From: Qipengyuania citrea
GTDB lineage: Bacteria; Pseudomonadota; Alphaproteobacteria; Sphingomonadales; Sphingomonadaceae
Length of the DNA: 64,000 nucleotides
Direction: 5' to 3'
Assembly: GCF_024171405.1 (NCBI RefSeq)
Contig: NZ_JALJZT010000002.1
Location: forward strand, 372,001-436,000
Below the pieces are notes generated by a model. It saw only the letters and a list, made by a program, of their open reading frames with translations, searched no databases and was not told where the DNA came from. The position numbers were made by a program, and so were the translations under genes. Within the stretch, counting starts at the first letter, position 1. Every line of letters begins with the position of its first letter. Shown in pieces: positions 27,060-38,977 of this stretch.

Positions 27060-27394
27060 CCATTCTCGGGCGGCTTTTGTTGCACGATAACCACAAAGTC
27101 GACCCAAAATCCGACATTCTTGCAAATGCCTGTTTGATGATGGCGCAGTTTCGGGAACAAACAGCCGCGCAGGCGAAAGTGAGGCCTGCCCACCGGAGCA
27201 GCGGTGCCAACAGAGCGCCAGGTTCAGGGGGTCAAACGGATTCGCAGCCGCGATAGAGGGTTTACGCGGCGCATCCGGTAACGATGAGGGATGGGCCAAG
27301 GTGCATGCTGGGGGGCTGCACCTGTGTCGCAAGGCAGGTCCGGTTATATTCGTCACGTGGCGCCCGGGATCGCAAGGTCCCGGGCGTTTCGTTT
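27060..27394 (+). ncRNA. Candidate structured small RNA ending in an intrinsic terminator
   Basis: This stretch of over 300 nt between hisI and comF (both on the minus strand) has no convincing coding frame. It ends in a plus-strand terminator (27361-27394) that neither neighbour can use. Upstream of it are several short hairpins: GCAGGC/GCCTGC near 27170, CATCC/GGATG near 27280 and GGTGCA/TGCACC near 27300. I saw no tmRNA, RNase P, SRP or 6S signature. The 5' end is unknown and the start coordinate is approximate. Confidence 0.4.
27361..27394 (+). terminator. Intrinsic terminator, plus strand only
   Basis: A perfect 9-bp stem (CGCCCGGGA with TCCCGGGCG) with an 8-nt loop is followed by TTTCGTTT on the plus strand. 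On the minus strand no T-run follows. The only upstream plus-strand sequence is the non-coding stretch after hisI. Confidence 0.75.
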
Positions 27395-27399
27395 GTCGC

Positions 27400-28152
27400 C
27401 TAATGGGGAAGCGCTTCGTCGAGCACGCGGGAGAAACAGGCGATCTGGACGCTCCTCGCCCCGCCCCGCTTCAGTGCCTTGACGCACGCAGTACTGGTCG
27501 CGCCGCTGGTGAGCACGTCGTCAACCAGTATGATGTCCGCACCTTTGACCTTGGCTGTCCGGCTGCTCCGCAACGTTATCGCACCTTGTAGCGTGCGGGC
27601 CCGTGCGCGCTTGCCGAGACCGCCCAGCGCCGGGGTCGGCCTGGTGCGCATCAGCGCATCGACACACATCGTCCCGTGCCCCATCTTCTGCAACTGCCGC
27701 CCGAGCAGCGCCGCCTGGTTATAGCCCCGCTGCCACAGGCGGCTGCGATGCAGCGGCACCGGGACGATCACCCGCTCGCTGTCCGTGGCAGGCAGCCGCG
27801 CGGCGATCAGCTTTGCCAGCAGCGGCGCCAGCGCGATGCGGCGACCGTGCTTGAAGGCCAGCACCAGCCTGCGCGAGGTATCGGTATAGAGCGTCCCCGC
27901 CGCGATTCCGTCATGCCCCGGCGGATCGGCAAGGCAGGGCGCGCAGATCGCCCCCATCTGCGGTTCGTGATCGCCAAAGGGACGCTGGCAGGCAGCACAG
28001 CAGGGGTCGGAGGGTATGACGAGATCGCTCCAGCAGGTGCTGCACAGGCCGCCCTGTACGCCCACCCCGCCCCCGCAGGCCGGGCAGCGCGGGGGATAGA
28101 TGAAATCCAGCACCGGGGCGAAGCTTTCGGCGAGCAGGCGGCTTGTCGACAT
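27400..28152 (-). CDS. comF: ComF family protein (zinc finger-phosphoribosyltransferase)
   Basis: Protein of about 250 aa homologous to ComF/GntX, needed for DNA uptake in competent bacteria. The N-terminal part has a double zinc-ribbon (PRCPACGGG, CSTCWSD, CCAACQRPF, CAPCL). The C-terminal part is a PRTase domain with the PRPP loop ILVDDVLTSGAT. I chose ATG 28152, because the upstream sequence is not family-like and the divergent methyltransferase starts 56 nt away. No other competence genes are nearby. Confidence 0.9.
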   Translation of the reverse strand: MSTSRLLAESFAPVLDFIYPPRCPACGGGVGVQGGLCSTCWSDLVIPSDPCCAACQRPFGDHEPQMGAICAPCLADPPGHDGIAAGTLYTDTSRRLVLAFKHGRRIALAPLLAKLIAARLPATDSERVIVPVPLHRSRLWQRGYNQAALLGRQLQKMGHGTMCVDALMRTRPTPALGGLGKRARARTLQGAITLRSSRTAKVKGADIILVDDVLTSGATSTACVKALKRGGARSVQIACFSRVLDEALPH

Positions 28153-28207
28153 CTTCGCATGCTGCGCCGCTTGCGCGTGGCTGGCAAGCGCGGCAGGGCG
28201 ATGCGCG

Positions 28208-28962
28208 ATGGCTAGCCAGGCACCGCCCCGCATCTTCTCCCGCCAGCGCCGCATTGCCGGCCTGCGCCGCGCCCGGGTGCGGCAGGCCCACCGCGATGCG
28301 GCGCGCTATATACTCGACGACATGGTCGAGGATGTGCTCGACCGGCTCGAATTCATCCGCCTGTCGCCCAAGCGCGTGCTGGTGATCGGTGACTGGACCG
28401 GCACACTGGCCTTGTCGCTGCGCGGCGCGGGCTCCGAGGTCGAGGAGCGCGATGTCGCCACGCTCGACGAGGAACAGCCCGTCCCGGGCGCGCCCTACGA
28501 CCTCATCGTCAGCCTCGCGTCGCTCGACCGGGTCAACGACCTGCCCGGCGCACTGCTCCACCTGCGCAATGCGCTGGGCGATGACGGCATGCTCATTGCC
28601 AGCATCGTGGGTGCAGGCAGCCTGCCACATCTGCGCCGCGCGATGCTCGCCGCCGAACCCGACAGGCCGGCTGCACGGATGCATCCGCTGGTCGATAACC
28701 AGGCCGCCTCCGCGCTGCTGCAGCGCGCGCTGTTCAAGCGGCAGGTGGTCGACAGCCGTTCGCTGACCGTTTCTTTCGGGACGCTCGAACGGCTGGTGTC
28801 GGACTTGCGCGATCAGGGCCTTGGCGGCACGCTGGCGAGCGCCCCGCCCCCGCTGGGCAAGGCCGCGCTGGAACGTGCCGAACAGGCTTTCCGCAAGGCC
28901 GCCAACGATAAGGGCCGCGTGCTCGAAAGCTTCGAGATTCTAACCCTTACCGGCTGGAAGGA

Positions 28963-28966
<4 letters not shown>
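28208..28966 (+). CDS. SAM-dependent methyltransferase (NDUFAF5/BioC-like)
   Basis: Class I methyltransferase-like protein of 252 aa. The Rossmann motif I appears as RVLVIGDWTGTLALSL, with an acidic strand-2 end (VEERDVATL) and motif IV-like PYDLIVSLASLDRVND. The N-terminus IFSRQRRIAGLRRARVRQAH resembles the NDUFAF5/BioC-like group that modifies arginine in complex I subunits, but this is inference. It is divergent from comF, as in other sphingomonads. The TAA stop overlaps the stop of ppdK by 4 nt (CTAA). Confidence 0.83.
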
Positions 28967-31635
<2,669 letters not shown>

Positions 31636-31661
31636 CAAGGCAATTCCTACAACTTGGACCA

Positions 31662-31679
31662 CATGGACCACGGTCCATG
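31662..31679. promoter_or_regulatory. Perfect palindrome in the ppdK leader
   Basis: CATGGACC and GGTCCATG flank a 2-nt spacer, giving an 18-nt inverted repeat 27 nt before the ppdK start. A further GGTCC half-site lies nearby toward ppdK. It could be an operator or an mRNA hairpin between glyS and ppdK. Confidence 0.4.
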
Positions 31680-31692
31680 GAGCAATAATCCA

Positions 31693-33912
31693 TCAGCCCT
31701 CGATGCGGCTGAAATCGGCGACTTTGTGCACCGCAGCACGGAAGCGCGCAAGCAGGTCGAGACGGTGCGCCCGCTTGTTTTCTTCATCCGCATTTACCGT
31801 CACTTCTTCGAAGAACCGGTCGATCGGCGCCCGCAATGCAGCCAGCGCGGCCATGGCGGCGGAAAAGTCTTCATCTTCAATGGCTCGGCTTGCCGCCGGT
31901 TCCGATTTCGCAAGCGCATCCATGAGCGCCTTCTCGGCAGGTTCGGGTGCGTAGGAAAGCTCTTTCGCATGACGCTCGGCCATCTTGGCCTGGATCACCG
32001 CAGTCATATCGGGATCGTCCACCAGCGCGAGCGGGTCTTCCTCGCCGGTGCGGGCGATCTCGCCCTCGGCGCCGTGCCAGTCTTCCTTCTTGAGGATATT
32101 GGCGGCGCGCTTGTACCCGGCGAGGAGGTTGGCGCCGTCTTCGGTGTCCATGAAGGACTGGAGCGCACGAACGCGAGCGAGCAGGCGGACGAGATCGTCC
32201 TCGCCGCCGAGCGCGAACACTGCATCGATGAGATCGTGGCGGACACCTGCTTCGCGCTGCTGGACCTTGAGGCGGTCGGCGAAGAAGTCGAGAAGGTCGC
32301 CTTGGGCAACGCCGAAACGAAGGTCGTTGTCCTGTACGATGCGGATAACACCCAGCGCCGCACGACGAAGTGCGAAGGGGTCTTTCGATCCGGTAGGCTT
32401 CTCATCGAACGAGAAGAAGCTGCGCAGCGTATCCAGCTTGTCCGCCAAGCTCACCGCCACTGTTACCGGTGCGGTCGGAACATCGTCGCCCTGCCCGACC
32501 GGCTTGTAGTGATCGCGGATCGCGTCGGCGACGGCATCGGGCAGGCCCTCGGCGCGGGCGTAATAGCCGCCCATCAGGCCCTGCAGTTCGGGAAACTCGC
32601 CGACCATTTCGGTGACGAGATCGGCCTTGGCGAGGCGCGCGGCCTGTTCGGCCATGTCGGCGAGGTCTTCCCGGCTCAAGCCGTCACCCCCGCGCAGGCG
32701 GGGGTCCAGCTGGCCTGAATTGCCCGTACCACCGCCGTTATCTGGATTCCCGCCTTCGCGGGAATGACGGGTGTTGGGTTTGACGATTTCTTCCTCGACC
32801 AGCCAACGCGCCAGCTTGGCCACGCGCTCGACCTTGTCGGCCACGGTGCCGAGCTTCTCGTGGAAGGTGATCCGCTCCAGCCCTTTGGCGTGCTCGGCGA
32901 GCGTTTTCTTGCGGTCGACGTCCCAGAAGAAGCGCGCATCGGACAGGCGCGCGGCAAGGACCTTGCGGTTGCCGTCGACCACGCGCGCGCCGCCATCCTC
33001 CGCCTCGATGTTGGCGGTGCAGATGAAGGCGTTGGCGAGCTCGCCCTTTTCGTCCTCGCAAACGAAATACTTCTGGTTCACGCGCGCGGTCAGCTGGATC
33101 GTCTCGGGCGGGACCTCGAGGAAATCCTCCTCGAACCGGCCGAGCAGCGGGACGGGCCATTCGGTCAGGCCGGCGTTCTCGATCACCAGCCCCTCGTCCT
33201 CGACGAGGCGGAGGCCGGCTTCACTGGCGACCTTGGCGGCGCCCGAGCGGATCAGGTCCTGCCGTTCCTCATGGTCGACGATGACGTGCCCCGCGCGCAG
33301 CTTCATCGCGTAGTCGTCGGCATTGCCGATGGTGATGTCGCCCGAGTGGTGGAAGCGGTGGCCCAGCGTGACCGCACCGCTGGTGACGCCGTGCACTTCG
33401 CAGTCGACCACTTCGTCGCCCAGCAGCGCGACGATGCCCGACAGCGGGCGCACCCAGCGCAAGGATTCGGTGCTGATCGAGGCACCACCCCAGCGCATCG
33501 ACTTGGGCCAAGAAAAGTCGCGGATAATCGCGGGGATCGCTTCGGCGAGCAGGTCCGCCGTGGCGCGGCCGGGTACGTTCTTCACCGCGAAATAGGTTTC
33601 GCGGCCCTTCACCTCGCGCACCTCAAGATCGGCCTTGTCGACCCCTGCCTTGCGGCAGAACCCGTCGATCGCCTGATCGGGCGCACCGACGGGCGGACCT
33701 TTCAGTTCTTCGCTGACAGCCTCGGTCGCCAGGGGAAGCCCGCGCGCGATCAGCGCGAGGCGGCGCGGCGTCGACCAGACGGTGACCTCGCCGGCCTCGA
33801 CACCGGCGGCATCCATTTCGCGGCGGAACAGTTTTTGGAGTTCGGCGCGCGCGCCAGCCTGCATGCGGGCGGGGATTTCTTCGCTGCGCAGTTCGAGGAG
33901 GAAATCAGACAT
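31693..33912 (-). CDS. glyS: Glycyl-tRNA synthetase beta subunit with REP-encoded insertion
   Basis: Beta subunit of the alpha2beta2 bacterial glycyl-tRNA synthetase; it binds tRNA-Gly and contributes to catalysis. The 739 aa length exceeds the roughly 690 aa usual for the family. Family landmarks include LLELRSEEIPARMQ at the start, NRKVLAARLSDARFFWDVDR, and FPELQGLMGGYYARAEGLPD. Residues about 382-410 (HSREGGNP, then LDPRLRGGDG) are encoded by a pair of inverted REP-like palindromes inserted in frame, inside the region before QAARLAKADLVTEMV. The frame is kept, so the protein is probably still functional. Confidence 0.95.
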   Translation of the reverse strand: MSDFLLELRSEEIPARMQAGARAELQKLFRREMDAAGVEAGEVTVWSTPRRLALIARGLPLATEAVSEELKGPPVGAPDQAIDGFCRKAGVDKADLEVREVKGRETYFAVKNVPGRATADLLAEAIPAIIRDFSWPKSMRWGGASISTESLRWVRPLSGIVALLGDEVVDCEVHGVTSGAVTLGHRFHHSGDITIGNADDYAMKLRAGHVIVDHEERQDLIRSGAAKVASEAGLRLVEDEGLVIENAGLTEWPVPLLGRFEEDFLEVPPETIQLTARVNQKYFVCEDEKGELANAFICTANIEAEDGGARVVDGNRKVLAARLSDARFFWDVDRKKTLAEHAKGLERITFHEKLGTVADKVERVAKLARWLVEEEIVKPNTRHSREGGNPDNGGGTGNSGQLDPRLRGGDGLSREDLADMAEQAARLAKADLVTEMVGEFPELQGLMGGYYARAEGLPDAVADAIRDHYKPVGQGDDVPTAPVTVAVSLADKLDTLRSFFSFDEKPTGSKDPFALRRAALGVIRIVQDNDLRFGVAQGDLLDFFADRLKVQQREAGVRHDLIDAVFALGGEDDLVRLLARVRALQSFMDTEDGANLLAGYKRAANILKKEDWHGAEGEIARTGEEDPLALVDDPDMTAVIQAKMAERHAKELSYAPEPAEKALMDALAKSEPAASRAIEDEDFSAAMAALAALRAPIDRFFEEVTVNADEENKRAHRLDLLARFRAAVHKVADFSRIEG
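32683..32709 (+). repeat. REP-like palindrome unit 1 (inside glyS)
   Basis: A 27-nt unit starting GTCACCCCCGC and ending GGTCCAG; its 8-bp arms (ACCCCCGC/GCGGGGGT) form a hairpin. It is identical, in inverse orientation, to the unit at 33983-34009, and translates in frame within glyS. Confidence 0.85.
32742..32768 (-). repeat. REP-like palindrome unit 2 (inside glyS)
   Basis: A 27-nt unit in inverse orientation to unit 1. It starts CTGGATTCCCGC and its stem (ATTCCCGC/GCGGGAAT) carries paired base changes relative to unit 1, so the hairpin is preserved. Units 1 and 2 with the 32 nt between them form a head-to-head pair. Confidence 0.85.
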
Positions 33913-33982
33913 TCGCCACCTCCGTCGCCCCTGAGCAGGCAGGGGCCCAGATAAGGGCTGTGGCGCGCGCAAGGGAGGTTAT

Positions 33983-34009
33983 CTGGACCCCCGCCTGCGC
34001 GGGGGTGAC
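33983..34009 (-). repeat. REP-like palindrome unit 3 (glyQ-glyS spacer)
   Basis: The reverse complement of this 27-nt unit is identical to unit 1. It lies in the non-coding gap between the glyQ stop and the glyS start. Confidence 0.85.
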
Positions 34010-34035
34010 GAAGTACGGTTTAGGACTGGCAGAGA

Positions 34036-34935
<900 letters not shown>

Positions 34936-35074
34936 GGCGCGGGGCAATGGCGCAAGCGTCAAACAGGGTCAATGCCGCAGCGCAGCGCGGCTTGCACCGC
35001 AATATCCACCGGCGACTTGGCAATTCGTCGCAATGCTCGGTATCGCGGCCTTCAACGACAGGGAATCACACCGC

Positions 35075-36004
35075 ATGAACCGCATCTCGATCCGCCCGGC
35101 GCTCGCCTGCCTCGCCCCGCTCGGGCTGGCGCTACAGGGCTGCGCCGCGCTGCCCGAAGCCGACGTTGCGGTCGCTCCGGCTACGGCCGAGGCACCTGTC
35201 CCTGCGGGTCCCGGCCTGTGGCAGGTCGCGGATGCGGATACCACGATCTACCTGTTCGGCACCGTCCATGCACTTCCCGAAAACATCGAATGGTACAAGG
35301 GGCCGATCGAGACCGCGCTCGCCGTCTCGCAGGAACTGGTCACCGAGATCCCCAGCAATGCGGCGCATGACCCCGCCGCGCAGCAGATGGTGATGACCAG
35401 TGCGCTGCTGCCCGCCGACGAAACGCTGCGCGACATGCTCTCCGAACCCGATCGGACGAGCTATGAACTCGCGCTCACCAAACTCTCCATGCCGCCTGCG
35501 GCGTTCGACCGCTTCGAACCATGGTTTGCCGGAATGACGCTGGCGGTCGTCCCGCTGCTGCAGGCGGGCTATACCGCCGAAAGCGGCGTCGAGGCGAAGC
35601 TCGAGGAACTGGCCCCCGCCGACGTCGCGCGCGGGGCGCTCGAGACGCTCGAATGGCAGATCGAACTGTTCGACACGCTGCCGGTCGAATCGCAGATCGC
35701 CTTCCTGATGGTGTCAGCCGACAATATCGACCAGGTCGTACCGATGATGGACGACATGGTCGCCGAATGGCTCGAAGGCGATGCCGATGGCCTCGCCGCG
35801 CTGATGAACGACGGGCTGACCGACCCGGTGCTGGCGCATGCACTCCTCTACGACCGCAACGAGCGCTGGGCCGAGTGGATCCACGGCCGCCTTGCCGAAC
35901 CGGGCACCGTCTTCGTCGCGGTCGGCGCGGGCCATCTGGCCGGGCGTGGCAGCGTGCAGGATTACCTCGCCGGACGCGGGCTGTCCGTGACGCGCATCCA
36001 GTAA
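35075..36004 (+). CDS. TraB/GumN family lipoprotein (copy 1)
   Basis: TraB/GumN family protein of 309 aa, a group related to Tiki-type proteases. The N-terminus is a signal peptide with a lipobox (GLALQGC), so it is likely an outer or inner membrane lipoprotein. Family motifs GTVHALP (early His) and VGAGHLAGRGSVQDYL (late His) are present, along with the central ETLEWQIELFDTLPVESQ. The next gene is a paralogue with the same layout, indicating tandem duplication. The function of the bacterial members is unknown. Confidence 0.87.
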   Translation: MNRISIRPALACLAPLGLALQGCAALPEADVAVAPATAEAPVPAGPGLWQVADADTTIYLFGTVHALPENIEWYKGPIETALAVSQELVTEIPSNAAHDPAAQQMVMTSALLPADETLRDMLSEPDRTSYELALTKLSMPPAAFDRFEPWFAGMTLAVVPLLQAGYTAESGVEAKLEELAPADVARGALETLEWQIELFDTLPVESQIAFLMVSADNIDQVVPMMDDMVAEWLEGDADGLAALMNDGLTDPVLAHALLYDRNERWAEWIHGRLAEPGTVFVAVGAGHLAGRGSVQDYLAGRGLSVTRIQ

Positions 36005-36071
36005 TCGTCCCGCAGCCGGGCACGGGCAATTCCCGACTTGCCACGGTGGGTAAACCATGCAGGGAGGAGGC

Positions 36072-36959
36072 GTGACCCGCCGCTTCCTTCCTTCGCTGTG
36101 CATCGCGCTCGTGCTGTTGCTTTCCGCCTGCGGGAAGCAAGCCGATCCGGCCAAGCCCGAAGGCCCCTACCCCGCGCTGTGGGAGATCGCCGACAGCAGG
36201 GGCGCGGTCGAAGGCTGGTTGTTCGGGACCATCCACGCACTGCCCGACGGCGCCAAATGGCGTTCGCCCCAGCTCGACGCCGTGCTGGCCGAAGCCGACA
36301 TGCTGGTGGTCGAGGTCGCCAATCTGGAAAATGGCGAAGAGCTGTCGACGCTGTTCGAGGAAATGGCCTTCGATCGCCCCGCCGGGCCGCTGGCGCAGCG
36401 GATCGATCCCGCGTTGCGCGACGAATTCGAGACTTTGCTGGTCAAGGCCAAGGTCCGCCGCGGCTATTTCGATCCGATGGAAAGCTGGGCCGCCGCGCTG
36501 GCGCTGGCGCAGGTGGCGCAATCCTCCAAGTCGGAAAATGGCGCCGACCGCGCGCTGTTGGCGGTGTTCGACAAGCGCGAGGTGGTCGAGCTCGAAGGCG
36601 CGCGCAAGCAGCTGGCGATCTTCGATACGCTGCCCGAGAGCGAGCAGCGCGACCTGCTGAATGCCGTGCTCGAGGAATCGCGCGCCAATGAGGGCGAAAT
36701 CTCCACGCTCGCCGCCGCCTGGCTCGAAGGCGATACCGAACAGCTCACGCAGCTCACGAGGCGCGGCATCCTGGCCGATCCCGAACTGGCGCAGGCGCTG
36801 CTGCGCGACCGCAATGCCGATTGGGCGGCGCAGATCGAGAACCTGTTGTCGGCGCGCGACAAGCCGCTGATTGCAGTGGGTGCGGGCCATCTGCTGGGCG
36901 CGGACGGCCTGCCGACCATGCTCGAAGCCCGCGGTTTCACCATTCGCCGGGTCGAATAA
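36072..36959 (+). CDS. TraB/GumN family lipoprotein (copy 2)
   Basis: Second TraB/GumN protein, 295 aa. The signal peptide ends in a lipobox (LLLSAC). Family motifs are [12 protein letters not shown], then [14 protein letters not shown], and [17 protein letters not shown] chose the GTG at 36072, because GGGAGGAGG lies just before it; the in-frame ATG at 36057 would put that ribosome site inside the coding region. It is about 65 nt after copy 1, which points to an operon. Confidence 0.86.
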   Translation: MTRRFLPSLCIALVLLLSACGKQADPAKPEGPYPALWEIADSRGAVEGWLFGTIHALPDGAKWRSPQLDAVLAEADMLVVEVANLENGEELSTLFEEMAFDRPAGPLAQRIDPALRDEFETLLVKAKVRRGYFDPMESWAAALALAQVAQSSKSENGADRALLAVFDKREVVELEGARKQLAIFDTLPESEQRDLLNAVLEESRANEGEISTLAAAWLEGDTEQLTQLTRRGILADPELAQALLRDRNADWAAQIENLLSARDKPLIAVGAGHLLGADGLPTMLEARGFTIRRVE

Positions 36960-36984
36960 GCCCGCCTCCCCCGGGCGTTCTTGC

Positions 36985-37012
36985 TTGCCTTTCGGCCCCG
37001 CCCTGCTATGCG
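36985..37012 (+). promoter_or_regulatory. Possible promoter for rplY
   Basis: TTGCCT at 36985-36990 and TATGCG at 37007-37012 have a 16-nt spacer. The -10 context CTATGCGCGC resembles the CTATATGGGCG found before the tRNA-Lys gene. Confidence 0.4.
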
Positions 37013-37089
37013 CGCGGCCTTCGGCATCATGGTCATCCCTGGAGGCGTGGTGGACCGAGCAACCAAATAGCATTCGAAAGGTAAGTGCC

Positions 37090-37779
37090 ATGAGCGACGC
37101 TCTGACCCTGCCGGCCGAGGCGCGCGAACGGGCTGGCAAGGGAGCCTCCCGTCAACTGCGCCGTCAAGGCCGTGTCCCCGCCGTGATCTACGGCGGCAAG
37201 GAAGAACCCACGATGATTCACGTGGAAGAAAAGGAGCTGATCAAGCAGCTCGACACCGGCCACTTCATGAACTCGATCGTCGAGCTCGAAGTGGACGGCA
37301 AGAAGCTGCGCACGCTCCCCAAGGACGTCGCTCTGCACCCCGTCACCGACCGCCCCGAGCATGTCGATTTCCTGCGCCTCGCCAAGGGCGGCAAGATCGA
37401 AGTCTCGGTTCCGGTCGTGTTCCTCAACGAGGAAGCCAGCCCCGGCCTCAAGAAGGGCGGCGTTCTGAACGTTGTCCGTCACGAGCTCGAACTGGTCTGC
37501 GAAAACGACAAGATCCCGGGCGAGATCGAAGTGGACGTCACCGGCAAGGAAGTCGGCGATTCGATCCACATCAGCGAAGTGAAGCTGCCTGCGGGTAGCG
37601 AAAGCGCGATCACCGATCGCGACTTCACCATCGCCACGCTGGTTGCTCCCTCGGCGCTCAAGAAGGCCGAAGGCGATACCTCGCAGGATGACGGCGAAGC
37701 CGATCCGCAGGATGTCCCCGCCACCGAGCAGGGTGTCGACGAGGACGCTGCACAGGAACAGGCAGACAAGAGCGCATAG
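37090..37779 (+). CDS. rplY: 50S ribosomal protein L25/Ctc
   Basis: Ribosomal protein L25 in the long Ctc/TL5 form (229 aa), which binds 5S rRNA. The N-terminal domain includes [20 protein letters not shown] and [18 protein letters not shown]. The second, beta-rich TL5 domain begins near residue 95 ([18 protein letters not shown]). The C-terminus is an acidic tail rich in Asp, Glu and Gln. Followed by an intrinsic terminator and then pth, the common order rplY-pth. Confidence 0.95.
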   Translation: MSDALTLPAEARERAGKGASRQLRRQGRVPAVIYGGKEEPTMIHVEEKELIKQLDTGHFMNSIVELEVDGKKLRTLPKDVALHPVTDRPEHVDFLRLAKGGKIEVSVPVVFLNEEASPGLKKGGVLNVVRHELELVCENDKIPGEIEVDVTGKEVGDSIHISEVKLPAGSESAITDRDFTIATLVAPSALKKAEGDTSQDDGEADPQDVPATEQGVDEDAAQEQADKSA

Positions 37780-37805
37780 CCGCCTCTTGCCTCACCGCAA
37801 CGAAG

Positions 37806-37833
37806 CGCCGGTCCCGCAAGGGGCCGGCGTTTT
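37806..37833 (+). terminator. Intrinsic terminator between rplY and pth
   Basis: CGCCGGTCCC pairs with GGGGCCGGCG (one T-G pair) around a GCAA tetraloop, followed by TTTT. With pth 34 nt downstream it may act as a partial attenuator. Confidence 0.8.
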
Positions 37834-37866
37834 GCGTTTGGCCCCACCATCGCTAGAGGACCCCGC

Positions 37867-38436
37867 ATGCAGATCTGGACAGGCCTTGGAAATCCCGGAC
37901 CGAAATATGCGATGAACCGGCACAATGTCGGCTTCATGGCGGTCGACGTCATCGCGGCGATGTACGATTTCGGCCCGGTCCAGAAGAAGTTTTCGGGCTG
38001 GTCGCAGGAAGGCCGGATCGGCACGCACAAGGTGCTGCTGCTCAAGCCCGCGACCTTCATGAACGAAAGCGGCCGCGCGGTGGGCGAAGCGCTGCGCTTC
38101 TACAAGCTCGACCCCGATGCACTGACGGTGTTCCACGACGAGCTCGACCTCGCCGCCTTCAAGGTCAAGGTCCGCATGGGCGGCGGGCTGGCGGGCCATA
38201 ACGGGCTGCGGTCGATCAACCAGCACCTCGGCCCCGATTTCCGCCGCGTGCGGATCGGCATCGGCCATCCCGGATCGAAAGAGCGCGTCCACGGCCATGT
38301 GCTGGGCAATTACGCCAAGAGCGAAATGGACCCGCTGGCCGACATGCTGGCGGCGATGGCGGCCGAAGCCGAATGGCTGGCCAAGGGCGACGACGCCCGC
38401 TTCATGAACGATATCGCGCTGCGCCTGCAGGACTGA
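37867..38436 (+). CDS. pth: Peptidyl-tRNA hydrolase
   Basis: Pth releases tRNA from peptidyl-tRNAs that drop off ribosomes. The 189 aa protein begins with the family signature WTGLGNPGPKYAMNRHNVGF, including the catalytic His19. The active-site Asp lies in VFHDELDLAAFKVKV, and the later signature GGLAGHNGLRSINQHLG is intact. It follows rplY. Confidence 0.96.
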   Translation: MQIWTGLGNPGPKYAMNRHNVGFMAVDVIAAMYDFGPVQKKFSGWSQEGRIGTHKVLLLKPATFMNESGRAVGEALRFYKLDPDALTVFHDELDLAAFKVKVRMGGGLAGHNGLRSINQHLGPDFRRVRIGIGHPGSKERVHGHVLGNYAKSEMDPLADMLAAMAAEAEWLAKGDDARFMNDIALRLQD

Positions 38437-38440
38437 GCCC

Positions 38441-38947
38441 GTGAACCGGATCATGATCCTGGGGCCGTGCGGGAGCGGGAAATCGACCCTCGCGCGCAGG
38501 CTTGGCCAAATGCTCGATCTGCCATCCTACCATCTCGACCAGCTGATGTGGTCGGCAGGATGGGTCGAGCGTGAAGAGCGTGACTGGCGCCCCGAATTGG
38601 AAGCGATCGTCCAGTCACCGCGCTGGGTGATCGACGGCAATGACGCCAGTACGATGGAACTGCGGCTGGCGCGCGCCGACCAGGTGGTGTTTCTCGACTT
38701 CTCGGCCGCGCGCTGCCTGTGGCGGGTGATCCGGCGCATCTGGTCGGCGCGCGGCACCACGAGGCCCGATATGGCCCCCGATTGCCCCGAGCGCTTCGAT
38801 GCGGGCTTCCTCTGGTATGTGGCAACGTGGCATAATCGACCGCGCAAGCGGATCGAGCGGGCTCTCGCGGGACATGAAGACAAGCTGCTGTATATCCGCT
38901 CTCCGCGCGAACTCGAACGCTGGCTCGCTTCGCATTCGCCGCGGTAA
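38441..38947 (+). CDS. P-loop nucleotide kinase-like protein (FlaR/topology modulation type)
   Basis: Small P-loop protein of 168 aa with Walker A in ILGPCGSGKSTLARRLG and a substrate segment LPSYHLDQLMWSAGWVER. This combination is found in the so-called topology modulation/AdK-like FlaR family. Phosphate acceptor unknown. It starts at GTG 38441, 4 nt after the pth stop, so is probably cotranscribed. The C-terminal part VATWHNRPRKRIERALAGH is typical for the family. Confidence 0.8.
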   Translation: MNRIMILGPCGSGKSTLARRLGQMLDLPSYHLDQLMWSAGWVEREERDWRPELEAIVQSPRWVIDGNDASTMELRLARADQVVFLDFSAARCLWRVIRRIWSARGTTRPDMAPDCPERFDAGFLWYVATWHNRPRKRIERALAGHEDKLLYIRSPRELERWLASHSPR

Positions 38948-38977
38948 TTGCTAGGCTGCAGGCAAAGGGAGACTGCC

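Noticed and set aside
27060-27394. tmRNA, RNase P RNA, SRP RNA or 6S RNA in the hisI-comF spacer
   Set aside because: None of the conserved sequence signatures was found; only a generic structured RNA is supported.
32683-32768. Frameshift or gene break in glyS
   Set aside because: The extra sequence is a multiple of three and both sides continue in the same frame with conserved GlyS motifs.
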